Shown here piece after piece: positions 36,109 through 44,513 of a stretch of DNA of 64,000 bases (the first letter of the stretch is position 1; each line of letters begins with the position of its first letter). Origin of the DNA: Acidobacteriota bacterium (lineage in GTDB: Bacteria > Acidobacteriota > Terriglobia > Terriglobales > Acidobacteriaceae); contig JAJZDM010000002.1 in the NCBI GenBank assembly GCA_021806005.1, forward strand, positions 49,203-113,202, read 5' to 3'. Position numbers and translations under genes: made by a program. Under the pieces are notes generated by a model that ran no database searches, was not told the DNA's origin, and worked only from the letters and a program-made list of their open reading frames with translations.

Positions 36109-36594
36109 TTACTGGCCGAACCTGCGGCCCGCATTCGTCCTGATGCGGTCACGATCCATGTCATCGGAAGCCAATGCCGTCTCGTATTTGTTGCGAAGCT
36201 GCGTCACCCTCGCCGCGAGGGCATGGACATCCACCAACTTGTCTTCGAGCTCCGGAGGCTTTGAATGCCGATACGTTTCCATAGCGTCGGGCAGCTCCCC
36301 CGCCAGAGCCTGCACCGTTTTGAGGTCGTTTTCCAGCTCGCGTTTCCAAATTAAGCTGGCACTCGATTGCTGCCCAATGCCCATGGCGGCACTGACCGCG
36401 ATGCGGGATGAATTCGCCCGTTTCAAGAGAGCAGGAAGCGCCTCGATGTCGGCGCGAACGCTGGACGTTTGCTTGCGGAGTTCGAGGCGAAGGTCGAGTC
36501 TCTTGATTTGTTGTGAGCGCCGGTAGCTGATCCAGCCGATTACGCACCCGGCGGGTCCAGTGATTGCGCCGATAATTCCCGTCAAGTTGCCCAT
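36109..36594 (-). CDS. Small membrane-anchored coiled-coil protein, hypothetical
   Basis: 161 residues from ATG 36594 (ATG 36618 also possible; neither has a strong ribosome site). One N-terminal membrane segment (Ile-Ile-Gly-Ala-Ile-Thr-Gly-Pro-Ala-Gly-Cys-Val-Ile-Gly-Trp) is followed by a basic stretch and a long amphipathic, probably coiled-coil region. No family recognised. It lies between the HEPN gene and the AbiE pair on the same strand. Confidence 0.55.
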   Translation of the reverse strand: MGNLTGIIGAITGPAGCVIGWISYRRSQQIKRLDLRLELRKQTSSVRADIEALPALLKRANSSRIAVSAAMGIGQQSSASLIWKRELENDLKTVQALAGELPDAMETYRHSKPPELEDKLVDVHALAARVTQLRNKYETALASDDMDRDRIRTNAGRRFGQ

Positions 36595-36739
36595 ATCCAA
36601 CACCGGAAGACTTAACATGCGGCCATTTTACTGGTTCCGTTCAGAACGTCGAAATATCCCATATCTCGATCACTCCCGACGGGTTCGTGACCCGGCAAAC
36701 AGACCGAAGGGTGGGGTAAATCGTATCCAATCCCGTAAA

Positions 36740-37561
36740 TCAAGCAATTCGAGCCAAGCCGTTGACGAAGGCGCGAAATCTGCTTTCAATTTCTCCCGCC
36801 GACGTTGCCGGATAGCCAAGCTCTCTGGCCATGCCCTCCAGTTCGGGTTTCCATTCAGCCGGAATCTGGATTGCTGGCGGAAAGTCATGGGTGGCCCGTT
36901 GGGAGAAGACCTCGATGGAAGCCGCGCGCACGGCGACCATGTCCAGCCTGCCCAACAACTCGATCAACAGAATGTCGAGTACGTCGCGGGCGCGGTCTTT
37001 CGAGTGCGGTCCCGTGCAGGCGTGCAGTTTTTGCGCAACCTGCTCACTCAGATTCAGGCAGCGAACCGGCGACGGCACGCGCAGGCCCATTGCCGTAAGG
37101 CCACGAACGGCCGGCTCCACAAGATCGACCGCGCCATGTCCTGCAGGTCCGAGATCAATATCGATTGTTTGCCAGGCGCGGGTCCGGTAGCGGACAGCGA
37201 GTTCAAGGCGAACCGCGTCCGCATTGTCCATGTTCAGCGGCTTGCCCTTCAACTGAAAGGTGAACTCATCGAAGCCCAGCGCCAGTGCGTTACCAAAGGC
37301 CCGGAGCCGTTCCGCTCGTTCTCCCGCAACGCCGATGTCCATATCCTTCGTCGCGCGTGCGCCCTCAGCAAAGCGCAGTTCCATGGCAACGCCGCCTTTG
37401 AGGCAGTAGTTGTCTAGGACGCCTTCGATTACCGCGCGCTCCAGAACTCCACACAGCGCCAGAAAGGAAACCCACCTGCGCAGACGCTCCTGTGCCACAC
37501 CTTGTTCTTTGGCGACTCGCGCCAGCGTCTTTTCAAGCCGTTCAACGGGGGGAGGATTCAT
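36740..37561 (-). CDS. abiEii: AbiEii-type nucleotidyltransferase toxin
   Basis: 273 residues from ATG 37561, chosen because it overlaps the antitoxin gene by 20 bp, the usual AbiE arrangement. The nucleotidyltransferase core is visible: Leu-Lys-Gly-Gly-Val-Ala-Met-Glu-Leu-Arg and then Ala-Thr-Lys-Asp-Met-Asp-Ile (Asp-x-Asp metal pair). AbiEii toxins modify nucleic acid with nucleotides (family knowledge: tRNA or GTP-linked) and cause phage abortive infection. The frame is open to 37654 upstream but that part lacks similarity. Confidence 0.85.
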   Translation of the reverse strand: MNPPPVERLEKTLARVAKEQGVAQERLRRWVSFLALCGVLERAVIEGVLDNYCLKGGVAMELRFAEGARATKDMDIGVAGERAERLRAFGNALALGFDEFTFQLKGKPLNMDNADAVRLELAVRYRTRAWQTIDIDLGPAGHGAVDLVEPAVRGLTAMGLRVPSPVRCLNLSEQVAQKLHACTGPHSKDRARDVLDILLIELLGRLDMVAVRAASIEVFSQRATHDFPPAIQIPAEWKPELEGMARELGYPATSAGEIESRFRAFVNGLARIA

Positions 37562-38171
37562 CGGCAGCCACCTTGCTTTTGCTCGTCGTACTTGTAAGAG
37601 CATGAATCGCTCGATTGACCTGCTTCCGCAGTGCGCCGGCCTTAGCCGCATCAATCATCCCCTCGCGGAGAGCCTCGGCGATAGCCTGTCGGGCGATCTC
37701 CGTTCGGTGCGATGTTGAAAGAACATCCATGATGGAACGCTCGACGGCGGTAACGGGCAGTCCCTCATGGAAGTGGATTTCATCTTTGGCAAGGTCGGCG
37801 CGATGAATCTTAATCCACTTCGGACGCTCCCTTCGCAAGCGCGCCGAGAGCGGGACGGTGAGGTGCACCTGCGGCGGGTTCACGTCGGAGATCCCGTAGA
37901 GCACGAGCGCCGTCTCATGCGAGAGGGCGGCGTGTTCCGGTCCTTGGCTGGCGCGCGCCCACAGAATCGCCTCTCTGTACTGGGCGAATCGGTCCGCCGG
38001 ATAGTGTGCGATCCGGTATACCCCGCGGCTCATCCGCTCCAGCCGGCCCCGTTGTGCCAGCCGAACCAGCACGGAATCCTTGATCCCCAGGGCGCGGGCC
38101 TCCTTCGACGGGAGCAATCCGTCATGCTCCTCGGCGAGGGCGTACAGCTCGTCCATACGAGTTCGCGGCAT
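37542..38171 (-). CDS. abiEi: AbiEi-type antitoxin/transcriptional regulator
   Basis: 209 residues from ATG 38171 (TTG 38207 is a longer option inside the operator). The N-terminal winged helix is typical of AbiEi_4 (Leu-Leu-Pro-Ser-Lys-Glu-Ala-Arg-Ala-Leu-Gly-Ile...Leu-Glu-Arg-Met-Ser-Arg-Gly-Val-Tyr-Arg-Ile). Known AbiEi antitoxins repress their own operon by binding inverted repeats; a perfect 16-bp inverted repeat lies just upstream. It overlaps the toxin gene by 20 bp. Confidence 0.85.
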   Translation of the reverse strand: MPRTRMDELYALAEEHDGLLPSKEARALGIKDSVLVRLAQRGRLERMSRGVYRIAHYPADRFAQYREAILWARASQGPEHAALSHETALVLYGISDVNPPQVHLTVPLSARLRRERPKWIKIHRADLAKDEIHFHEGLPVTAVERSIMDVLSTSHRTEIARQAIAEALREGMIDAAKAGALRKQVNRAIHALTSTTSKSKVAADESSPR

Positions 38172-38201
38172 AAGCCGAGTATGCGGCAAATCGTCCCCCG
38201 T

Positions 38202-38236
38202 TGTCAATATAGTTCCATGGTGGAACTATATTGACA
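38202..38236 (-). promoter_or_regulatory. Perfect 16-bp inverted repeat, probable AbiEi operator
   Basis: TGTCAATATAGTTCCA (38202-38217), three bases, TGGAACTATATTGACA (38221-38236). It sits 31 bp upstream of the AbiEi start and contains TTGACA on the minus strand, so binding would block the -35 region. It touches the stop codon of the HxlR-type gene. Confidence 0.75.
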
Positions 38237-38767
38237 TTACCCATTACCGATCCAAACTTCACCCCGCTCATCATTTTCGGGCAATTTTGTTGGGCTTTCC
38301 TTTGCGGATGAAGCCGATTTGTGTTGTCTGCCCCACTGCGCCAACGTGTCGATCAAACGCAGCGCAGGAAGACCAAGTGACTCCGACAATGAATATTCCA
38401 CGCGCCGCACTTTGGTGCTTCGGTCGGAGCGAACGATAAGGCCGTCTTCTTCCATTTCGCGCAGATGCTGTGTCAGCATCTTCTTCGACGCGCCAGGCAG
38501 CATCCTGCGAAGCTGGCTCAAGCGAAGCGGTCCGTGCTTCAGGCGGGTCAGAATGCCGATCTTCCATTTTCCATGAATGAGTGCAATTGCAGATTGGATC
38601 GATTCGTTCGCGGCTTCCTGATTGTGCAGCCAACTATTCAGCTGGCTGCGCTGGTCCGTGTCTGTCGCAATACGAAGGATCTCGGTTTCCATGTCTGCGG
38701 AATGCGCGATTTCGCGGTCGTTTTGACCCCGATCAAACGGAGTACCTCCTTCCGGGCGACAAACCAT
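38237..38767 (-). CDS. HxlR-type winged-helix regulator
   Basis: 176 residues from ATG 38767, which has GGAGGTGA close upstream. The HxlR fold is clear: Leu-Ile-His-Gly-Lys-Trp-Lys-Ile-Gly-Ile-Leu-Thr-Arg-Leu, Gly-Pro-Leu-Arg-Leu-Ser-Gln-Leu-Arg-Arg-Met-Leu-Pro, Lys-Met-Leu-Thr-Gln-His-Leu-Arg-Glu-Met-Glu-Glu-Asp-Gly-Leu. It lacks an obvious redox Cys. The N-terminal ~45 residues are an unusual extension. Target gene not evident; it is divergent from the sigma-like gene across 203 bp. Confidence 0.88.
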   Translation of the reverse strand: MVCRPEGGTPFDRGQNDREIAHSADMETEILRIATDTDQRSQLNSWLHNQEAANESIQSAIALIHGKWKIGILTRLKHGPLRLSQLRRMLPGASKKMLTQHLREMEEDGLIVRSDRSTKVRRVEYSLSESLGLPALRLIDTLAQWGRQHKSASSAKESPTKLPENDERGEVWIGNG

Positions 38768-38970
38768 CTCTCACCTCCTCAAAGTCGAAGGTTCCCTCAT
38801 CATCCTCCCCGCCTCCCCAAAGGCGCGCTTACACTCGCTTACACTTACTAAAGGCATCTCAAAAGCTGATTTGGGGCAGGCAAACAAGAAAATCTTTAGG
38901 CAGACTCCCGAAGCCGCCGTCTATACTGACAGCATCTGGTGACAATCTCCCCTCGGGCAGGCGCTCGCGT

Positions 38971-39531
38971 ATGCCACCTACTGATCGTGTTGGGCAGGAA
39001 TTGAAGTGGAGTTCTGTCTATCCGACCGGGAACGCCGTTTCCGATGAAAAGTTGGAAGCCGCTGGACAGGCGTCCGGGCCGTACGCTTCTCTCTGTGCCT
39101 GGACCTATTTGAACGACGGCGACGCAGCGCACGACCTGATGGACCACGCAATCGAAAACGCGTCCCACTACATTGCGCGCCACCCGGAACGATCGGCCGA
39201 CAGGCTGACGGCGCGAATCAAAAGCGTCATTCGCCGTCGGGCAAGACAGCTTGCGGCGAAGAACGGACGCGAGCTTCCATCCGGGCTTCTTGTTGATCTT
39301 GAACACTTTCTTGTCGCCCAGCCGGATGCGGAGCAAAGGGCATATGTAAATGAACTCCTTAAGCGCCTTTCGCCGTTCGCATCAACAGTTCTCAAATGGC
39401 GCTGGCTTGGGTACTCGTGGCGGGAAATTGCAAAACAATTAGCGATGGACCACACCGCCGTCCGTCGTGCATACTTTCGGGAGATTGAGTCGTTGCACAA
39501 CTGCCTCCCCCGGTCTGGAGATCTGCATTAA
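38971..39531 (+). CDS. Sigma-70 region-4-like protein of the element
   Basis: 186 residues from ATG 38971. The C-terminal part has a region-4-type helix-turn-helix: Leu-Ser-Pro-Phe-Ala-Ser-Thr-Val-Leu-Lys-Trp-Arg-Trp-Leu-Gly-Tyr-Ser-Trp-Arg-Glu-Ile-Ala-Lys-Gln-Leu. A full region 2 is not clear, so it may be a diverged ECF sigma factor or another regulator. It overlaps the next gene by TAATG, and that next gene has a zinc anti-sigma motif and one membrane helix, which supports a sigma/anti-sigma pair. The upstream 203 bp contain CTTACAC twice (near 38829-38848). Confidence 0.68.
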   Translation: MPPTDRVGQELKWSSVYPTGNAVSDEKLEAAGQASGPYASLCAWTYLNDGDAAHDLMDHAIENASHYIARHPERSADRLTARIKSVIRRRARQLAAKNGRELPSGLLVDLEHFLVAQPDAEQRAYVNELLKRLSPFASTVLKWRWLGYSWREIAKQLAMDHTAVRRAYFREIESLHNCLPRSGDLH

Positions 39532-39872
39532 TGCGATTGAACTGGAGACAGTCTTCACGTTCCCAGGATCGCCTTGAAAAGACAATTGCACAGCAGCACG
39601 AGAGACGAGTGCTGGCTGGTGACGTTGTCCCGGCAGGCCCATGTCCAGACAAGGATTTCCTTCGGATGCTGGCGCGGCGGTCTTCCCGGATCGCGCTGAC
39701 GGACGCCAGGGTCGATCACGCAGCAAGTTGCCCGCAGTGCATGGCGCGGCTTCTAGCACTGCGTCAGAAGCATCGCCGGCAACGCCGGATGTGGATCATT
39801 CTCGGCGCAATCGCTTTGTTGCTTTTGCTTGCTGTGGCGGTCACTTTCATCTTGCGGTATCCCTTTCCCTAG
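39531..39872 (+). CDS. Membrane protein with ZAS-type anti-sigma motif
   Basis: 113 residues, one base overlap with the sigma-like gene. It contains His-Ala-Ala-Ser-Cys-Pro-Gln-Cys, matching the HxxxCxxC zinc anti-sigma signature, and one C-terminal membrane helix (about 87-106) with a very short tail. Probable role: holds the preceding sigma-like protein at the membrane until a signal comes. Inference from motif and gene order. Confidence 0.7.
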   Translation: MRLNWRQSSRSQDRLEKTIAQQHERRVLAGDVVPAGPCPDKDFLRMLARRSSRIALTDARVDHAASCPQCMARLLALRQKHRRQRRMWIILGAIALLLLLAVAVTFILRYPFP

Positions 39873-39978
39873 ACATGCACGTTCCTGCTGATGCTGGCTA
39901 TTCATCCCTCGTACACACGAGCCAGAGCCGCGCGATTGACGGAGTTCATATCAAGAGCGTGCTGCAACGCGGCGCGTT

Positions 39979-40209
39979 ATGCCCGTCATCATCGCTGAGA
40001 CAAGCCGGCGGCTGACGGTGATCCACAACCGCATGCCTGTCATTGTCGAACGCAAAGACTACGCCCACTGGCTTGATGCGCTGGGTGGAAGCGAACCTTC
40101 CGCTGAACTGCTGCGTGCCGCTGCGCCGGAACGTATCGATCTCTGGCCCGTCAGCGACCGCGTCGGCAACGCGCGAAATAATGATGAAGCCCTATCTTTT
40201 CGCTCTTAG
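39979..40209 (+). pseudogene. SRAP (YedK-like) C-terminal remnant
   Basis: 76 codons matching only the end of SOS-response-associated peptidases: Val-Ile-His-Asn-Arg-Met-Pro-Val-Ile-Val and Trp-Pro-Val-Ser-Asp-Arg-Val-Gly-Asn-Ala-Arg-Asn-Asn. The active His is in the retained part, but the catalytic Cys2 and about two thirds of the usual ~220 residues are absent. Most likely a truncated gene left by rearrangement. Confidence 0.75.
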
Positions 40210-40221
40210 GTGGCGCCTAGG

Positions 40222-40971
40222 TCAATGCTTCACGATGATGACAGAAACCCCAACCGCGCTTTCAATGTCCTTCCTAAACTCGTCCTCATCGCGAATAGTT
40301 GACAGGTCGTACACCACGTGAAGCTGGCGCTCATATTGAGTGCTGTAAGCGCGAATGTCGGCGTTGATGCCGTCCACGATGTTCCGGAGATCGTCCTTTG
40401 ACTTCGAGAGCTTAACTTCCATACACAACTTCAGGTTGGGGAAGATGAAATCTGGCACAGACTCCTTGCCGGATGTCTTTACTCGGCCCGTTTCCCTGTC
40501 GTAGTCGATCCCCTTTGCCATCCCCCTGCCCACCAACAGCGTTTCAACGCCGTTCTGCACCTCGAGTTCTTTCAGTGGTTCTGTGAAGATGGCACGCCTC
40601 AGATTGGCTTGAATGAAGTATTTGAGCTTCTGTGTCTCATCTTCGGCATACCCTATTGCGTTTTCCAAAACGGCCCGCAGCATGGCGACATTTGCTAAAA
40701 CACTGTCAAACAATTCCTTCTGTTTTGGCCACGTGTACTCACCGCTGCTTTTAATCGAGTCAAGTTTGAATGCGTCGAGGAGAGCTGTATTCGGCAAGAG
40801 CGGGGCGGCTTCTTTGACAAGCACGTTGTATTTCCGCATGTAGGTCTTAAAGCTAGCGTACTTGCCGATATGCGCATGTTCCCCGGTTGCACTCGCGAGA
40901 CTTTCCCGCATAGCCTCTTGCAGTGCAGTTGTGTTTCCGAACAGGCATTTCAGATACTCTTTCCTATCCAT
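40222..40971 (-). CDS. PD-(D/E)XK nuclease-like protein
   Basis: 249 residues. The C-terminal region has the nuclease signature Asp174 (Pro-Asp-Phe-Ile-Phe), then Glu185-Val-Lys187 (Cys-Met-Glu-Val-Lys), with a following helix. The N-terminal ~160 residues are helical with no family recognised. It lies 3 bp downstream of the DUF2321 zinc-ribbon gene, so the two form a pair. A restriction-like or defence role fits the context but is not shown by the sequence. Confidence 0.7.
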   Translation of the reverse strand: MDRKEYLKCLFGNTTALQEAMRESLASATGEHAHIGKYASFKTYMRKYNVLVKEAAPLLPNTALLDAFKLDSIKSSGEYTWPKQKELFDSVLANVAMLRAVLENAIGYAEDETQKLKYFIQANLRRAIFTEPLKELEVQNGVETLLVGRGMAKGIDYDRETGRVKTSGKESVPDFIFPNLKLCMEVKLSKSKDDLRNIVDGINADIRAYSTQYERQLHVVYDLSTIRDEDEFRKDIESAVGVSVIIVKH

Positions 40972-40974
40972 CGT

Positions 40975-41298
40975 TCACTTCTCAATCGGGCCGAAGAAAT
41001 CAGGCTCTCCGTCATCATTTTTTTGATCGTTTTCTGTCCAGGGAAAGGGCCTGCCGCAAGCGCTGCAATACGCTGGTCTGCTACCCCCGAAATCATCCTC
41101 CTCGATTGGCGCCTGGCAGTGCAAACACTCGGTGATAACTTCTTTACCACATCTTTTGCAGTGGGAGAGATTCATCAGCTCTTCGACAAATCGCTCTTCC
41201 ATCATGTCTCGCAGGCGTCCCGGAAAGAACCCGCCGTGGATACGCTCTGGAACCACACCAATGTAATGGCCGTCCCGACAATAGATAGCGTTTGGCAC
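40975..41298 (-). CDS. DUF2321-like zinc-ribbon protein
   Basis: 107 residues. Three Cys-x2-Cys pairs are visible: Cys-Lys-Arg-Cys, Cys-Leu-His-Cys and Cys-Ser-Ala-Cys, with N-terminal Tyr-Cys-Arg-Asp-Gly-His-Tyr-Ile. This layout matches DUF2321 proteins, whose function is unknown. It may recognise nucleic acid or link to the nuclease-like protein encoded right after it. Confidence 0.72.
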   Translation of the reverse strand: MPNAIYCRDGHYIGVVPERIHGGFFPGRLRDMMEERFVEELMNLSHCKRCGKEVITECLHCQAPIEEDDFGGSRPAYCSACGRPFPWTENDQKNDDGEPDFFGPIEK

Positions 41299-41416
41299 TC
41301 CTGTATGTTACCGCAGAGTGCGCAACGGAGTGGCGCACTTGCCCGTCGGGCGGGGAAAAATGGCCTCCCGCAGAGACGGGAGCGCGAATGAGGGTGGGAG
41401 AACGGGCACCGGGCAG

Positions 41417-41445
41417 AAAAATGCGGAGCCGTTTGCCGGCTCCGC
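41417..41445 (-). terminator. Intrinsic terminator of the ParB-like gene
   Basis: Read on the minus strand, GCGGAGCCG-GCAAA-CGGCTCCGC (41423-41445) is followed by ATTTTT (to 41417). It starts 24 bp past the parB-like stop. Confidence 0.85.
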
Positions 41446-41468
41446 GATGGGTCTTGGTTGGATGAGGG

Positions 41469-43070
41469 CTATGCGGCAGCCGCCCTCTTGGCGGCTTTGG
41501 CTGCCGGTTTGGGCGCGGCTTTCTTCGTCTCCTTGACCTTCTCTTTCGCCGCGAACTCCTGCTTGACCTTGGACGTGATCGCGGCCACGTCCACCTTGTA
41601 GAACTCGGCGGCTTCGTGGAGGGCCTTGGCGGCATCGGTCGTCGAATGGGCCGACTGTAGAACGGCGACTTCAACCAAAACCCGGCCGAGCGTTCCCTCG
41701 TCAGCCTTGCGCAGAAAGGATGCAAACAGCTTGGCTGGAGCGTCGGCGGCGCCGTTGGCTTTGCCGACGCTGTGAAGCCGCAGCAGGATTGCAATGCGGC
41801 GCTCGTCCAATGCGGCGGCAAGGCGCTCGGCGGTAAAGAGCAGGTCGCGCTTCATCAGCCGGATCGGAACCGCATCGCCGATGGCCTTGAGGACGCGAAG
41901 GCCAGTTGTCTGCGCGATGGCCTCCTCGCGGCGGCGCTTCTCCTGCTCGGCCTTGAATGCCGCATCGCTCGCGGGCCGCTGCTTGCGTGCGTGGTGAATC
42001 AGGCAATCGAGATTCGCGCAGATGCGCCGCAGTTCGCCCTTTTCGCTGCCTTCGGTGACGATGGCCTCAGTGGTGAACTTGCAGGTCTTGTACTCCGGCC
42101 AGTCGCGCTGCTTCTGGTTGGCGGGTTTGTCGGTGCGGACCTCGACGTATTTATTGCGCGGCAAAACGGGGCTGTCGGCCTTCGCCGCGCCGTATGCCGT
42201 GCTGATCTGAACAAGTCTCGGTTTGGCGGCGATGGCCTGCTTGACGTGCGCATCAACCTTCATTGCCCAGCATTTCGGGTCCGAGCAGGAATCATGTTGA
42301 GGCGCGATCCCCTCGAAGAGCAGGACATTGTGGCCGGTGCGCTTGGGGCAATCAACACAGGAACCAGCCTCGGGCACAAGCGCGGCGTTCTCTTTCGAGA
42401 ACGGCGCTGTGGCAAGCTCCAACAAGATATTGTGTTCAATCCACTGTTGCAGATGGCGGACCGGGAGCAGGATGCGCTTCGGCTTGCCAGCGCCGTTGGT
42501 GTACTGCTCCTGATAGCAAGCGGCGAGGGCTTCTTCCTGCTGCGCCGGTTGCAGCTTGGCCAGCAAGAGAGCATGGCCGACGCCGATTTCATCCTTGGCA
42601 AAGGTTTCGGCGACGGGCGCTGCAAGCTCGGTCAAGCGAAGGCGGGCGGTGACGTAAACAGGGCTTTTACCGCATTTAGCCGAAATCATTTCGATGGTGT
42701 ACTTCGGCTCTTCAAGACGCATCAATGCAGCGAAGCCTTGTGCCTCGTCGAGCGGGTGAACATCGCGGCGCTGGAGGTTCTCGACGATGCTGGTTTCGAG
42801 CGCCTGAGCGTCGGTCAACTCGACGATGCGCACGGGCGCGGTTTCGAGTCCGGCGCGTTGCGCCGCGCGATAGCGGCGGGCACCGGCAACGATTTCGAAG
42901 TGATGATCGACGGGCCGGACCACAAGCGGCGCAAGAATGCCCTGCGCCTTGATTGACTCGGCCAATTCGTTCAGACCGGCCTCGTCAAAATTCTTGCGCG
43001 GATTGTTCGGCGACTCGGTAAGCGCGTCGAGCGGCAGGTTGCGATATTCGGATTGCATGGTGTTCGTCAT
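41469..43070 (-). CDS. ParB/RepB/Spo0J-like protein with Cys-rich middle
   Basis: 533 residues from ATG 43070 with AAGGAG upstream. The N-terminal ParB CTPase/nuclease domain is intact (Asn-Pro-Arg-Lys-Asn-Phe, Gly-Ala-Arg-Arg-Tyr-Arg-Ala, Glu-Asn-Leu-Gln-Arg-Arg), followed by a KorB-like helix-turn-helix. A Cys-rich segment (Cys-Val-Asp-Cys-Pro, later Cys-Ser-Asp-Pro-Lys-Cys) may bind zinc, and the C-terminus is a Lys/Ala-rich tail. No ParA is next to it, so it may act as a regulator or transfer factor rather than a partition protein. It is last in the ArdC operon. Confidence 0.88.
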   Translation of the reverse strand: MTNTMQSEYRNLPLDALTESPNNPRKNFDEAGLNELAESIKAQGILAPLVVRPVDHHFEIVAGARRYRAAQRAGLETAPVRIVELTDAQALETSIVENLQRRDVHPLDEAQGFAALMRLEEPKYTIEMISAKCGKSPVYVTARLRLTELAAPVAETFAKDEIGVGHALLLAKLQPAQQEEALAACYQEQYTNGAGKPKRILLPVRHLQQWIEHNILLELATAPFSKENAALVPEAGSCVDCPKRTGHNVLLFEGIAPQHDSCSDPKCWAMKVDAHVKQAIAAKPRLVQISTAYGAAKADSPVLPRNKYVEVRTDKPANQKQRDWPEYKTCKFTTEAIVTEGSEKGELRRICANLDCLIHHARKQRPASDAAFKAEQEKRRREEAIAQTTGLRVLKAIGDAVPIRLMKRDLLFTAERLAAALDERRIAILLRLHSVGKANGAADAPAKLFASFLRKADEGTLGRVLVEVAVLQSAHSTTDAAKALHEAAEFYKVDVAAITSKVKQEFAAKEKVKETKKAAPKPAAKAAKRAAAA

Positions 43071-43146
43071 TTCAGATTCTCCTTGTGAGGTTGTGGTGCG
43101 TGAAGGCGTGGGCGGGTGAGCATGAACCCGCCCGGTGATTGGCGGG

Positions 43147-43557
43147 TTAGCGGCTGCGCTCAAATGCCTCAAGGAATCCCTGCGCGCGCAGGTTGCGGTC
43201 CCATGTGCGAGCAAAGCTCTCGTGCTGATGAAACAGGTCGGGATAGAAGATGTAGTTCTGAGCGTCGCGCGTGCGCGAGAGCTGCTCGACGCCGAGGTAA
43301 TCGTTGCGAAAGTAGTACGGGGTCATCGTCCAGCTTAAACGCAACGGGTTGGTCAACTCGAAACACATCTCCGGGTCACGCATCAGGTCGCCGTTCTGTT
43401 CGCCGTAATGCGCGATGGAGATGGCCGGAGCGCCAAGCGGACCCGGCTCCGGCGTGGCCTCGATGACAAGCCGCATATAAGGCGGGTTCTCGATGCGCAG
43501 ATAGAGATCGCGGCGGAACCCGCCCGCCGCCGCAAGAATCTGGAGAATGGTTTTCAT
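43147..43557 (-). CDS. DUF6908-type small protein
   Basis: 136 residues. Its start overlaps the stop of the ArdC-like gene (TAATG). Conserved-looking Leu-Arg-Ile-Glu-Asn-Pro-Pro-Tyr-Met-Arg-Leu-Val and His-Tyr-Gly-Glu-Gln-Asn-Gly-Asp-Leu-Met-Arg-Asp-Pro-Glu-Met resemble the DUF6908 proteins found on mobile elements. Function unknown. Operon order: ArdC-like, this protein, ParB-like. Confidence 0.72.
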   Translation of the reverse strand: MKTILQILAAAGGFRRDLYLRIENPPYMRLVIEATPEPGPLGAPAISIAHYGEQNGDLMRDPEMCFELTNPLRLSWTMTPYYFRNDYLGVEQLSRTRDAQNYIFYPDLFHQHESFARTWDRNLRAQGFLEAFERSR

Positions 43558-44513
43558 TACGCCACCTCCGCCAGTGAGTTTGTCTCGCTGGCCGTGTCCT
43601 CGGCGAGAATGGCTCCGAGGATCACGGCGGAGGTGCGTTGGATGACTTCGAGGCTTTCGGTCAAAAGCGCCGCGTTGCCCGCGTACATCTGGATGTAATC
43701 GCTGCTGGCGGTGCCCATCTCCAAACCCACGGCCTGGCCGACGATGAAGGCCACGGCCTCGGCTTCGGTCTCGCGCACGGTCGCGGTGGTCATTGTGCGC
43801 CGCTCTGTCTTGTGCAAAAGTTCGTGCGCCGTTTCGTGAACCAGCGTCGTGAACTCCTCGGCCTTCGACTGGCCGGGCAGTAGCGCAATGCGCCCGCCGT
43901 AGCTGACGCCAAGCGCCGGGGCAATCTTCTCGTTGAACTCCAGCTTGATGTTCTGCGCGTTGAGGAACGAAACCAGCCGGTCGCGGTGTGCGCCGACTTC
44001 GCCGCTGACGCTGTGGTCGAACTCCGGCAGGTCAACGCCTTCGGTCTGCTCCACATCGAAAACGTAGACGGCGCGGAAGCCGATGAGCATCGGCGCGGGC
44101 TTGGCTTGGCTGTTCGCGTCCTGCTCCTGCTCGACTGCGTCCTTCCTGCGCCGGTGGCCGATGATCGGGGCGAGAATCTGGATGCCCTTTTCGCCCTTCT
44201 TCACAAACCGGCCTAACTCGTTCCACGTGCGGATGCCCGCAACACGGGTTGCGGTCGGGCGCTGCCGCGCGATGGCGAGAATGTTGCCAAAGCTGTAATT
44301 GTGGAAGCGGGCCATCGCCGCGAGATACGCGGTCAACGTCTGGCTCTTGCCTGCCTCAAGCTGCTGGAGCAGGAACTCGACGGCTTGCTTGATGAGTTGC
44401 TGCGCGGGGTTTTCGCGCTGTGTCGTGCGCTGCTGGTAGGGAGATTCACTGCGAAGCGCCGCATTGTTGCTGTGCGGCGCGGAGTTGGTGCTGCTGTTGC
44501 TGGCGTAGGTCAT
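43557..44513 (-). CDS. ArdC-like anti-restriction protein (ssDNA-binding plus metallopeptidase)
   Basis: 318 residues from ATG 44513 with GGAG upstream. The N-terminal ArdC_N-type domain is seen (Tyr-Ser-Phe-Gly-Asn-Ile-Leu-Ala-Ile...Thr-Trp-Asn-Glu-Leu-Gly-Arg-Phe-Val-Lys-Lys-Gly-Glu-Lys-Gly-Ile). The C-terminal metallopeptidase has His-Glu-Thr-Ala-His and a later Glu-Thr-Glu-Ala-Glu-Ala. ArdC proteins protect incoming conjugative DNA from host restriction. It starts a three-gene operon with DUF6908 and ParB-like genes. Confidence 0.87.
   Translation of the reverse strand: MTYASNSSTNSAPHSNNAALRSESPYQQRTTQRENPAQQLIKQAVEFLLQQLEAGKSQTLTAYLAAMARFHNYSFGNILAIARQRPTATRVAGIRTWNELGRFVKKGEKGIQILAPIIGHRRRKDAVEQEQDANSQAKPAPMLIGFRAVYVFDVEQTEGVDLPEFDHSVSGEVGAHRDRLVSFLNAQNIKLEFNEKIAPALGVSYGGRIALLPGQSKAEEFTTLVHETAHELLHKTERRTMTTATVRETEAEAVAFIVGQAVGLEMGTASSDYIQMYAGNAALLTESLEVIQRTSAVILGAILAEDTASETNSLAEVA

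Noticed and set aside
41469..43070. ParABS partition locus
   Set aside because: No ParA gene and no parS-like site are next to the ParB-like gene.
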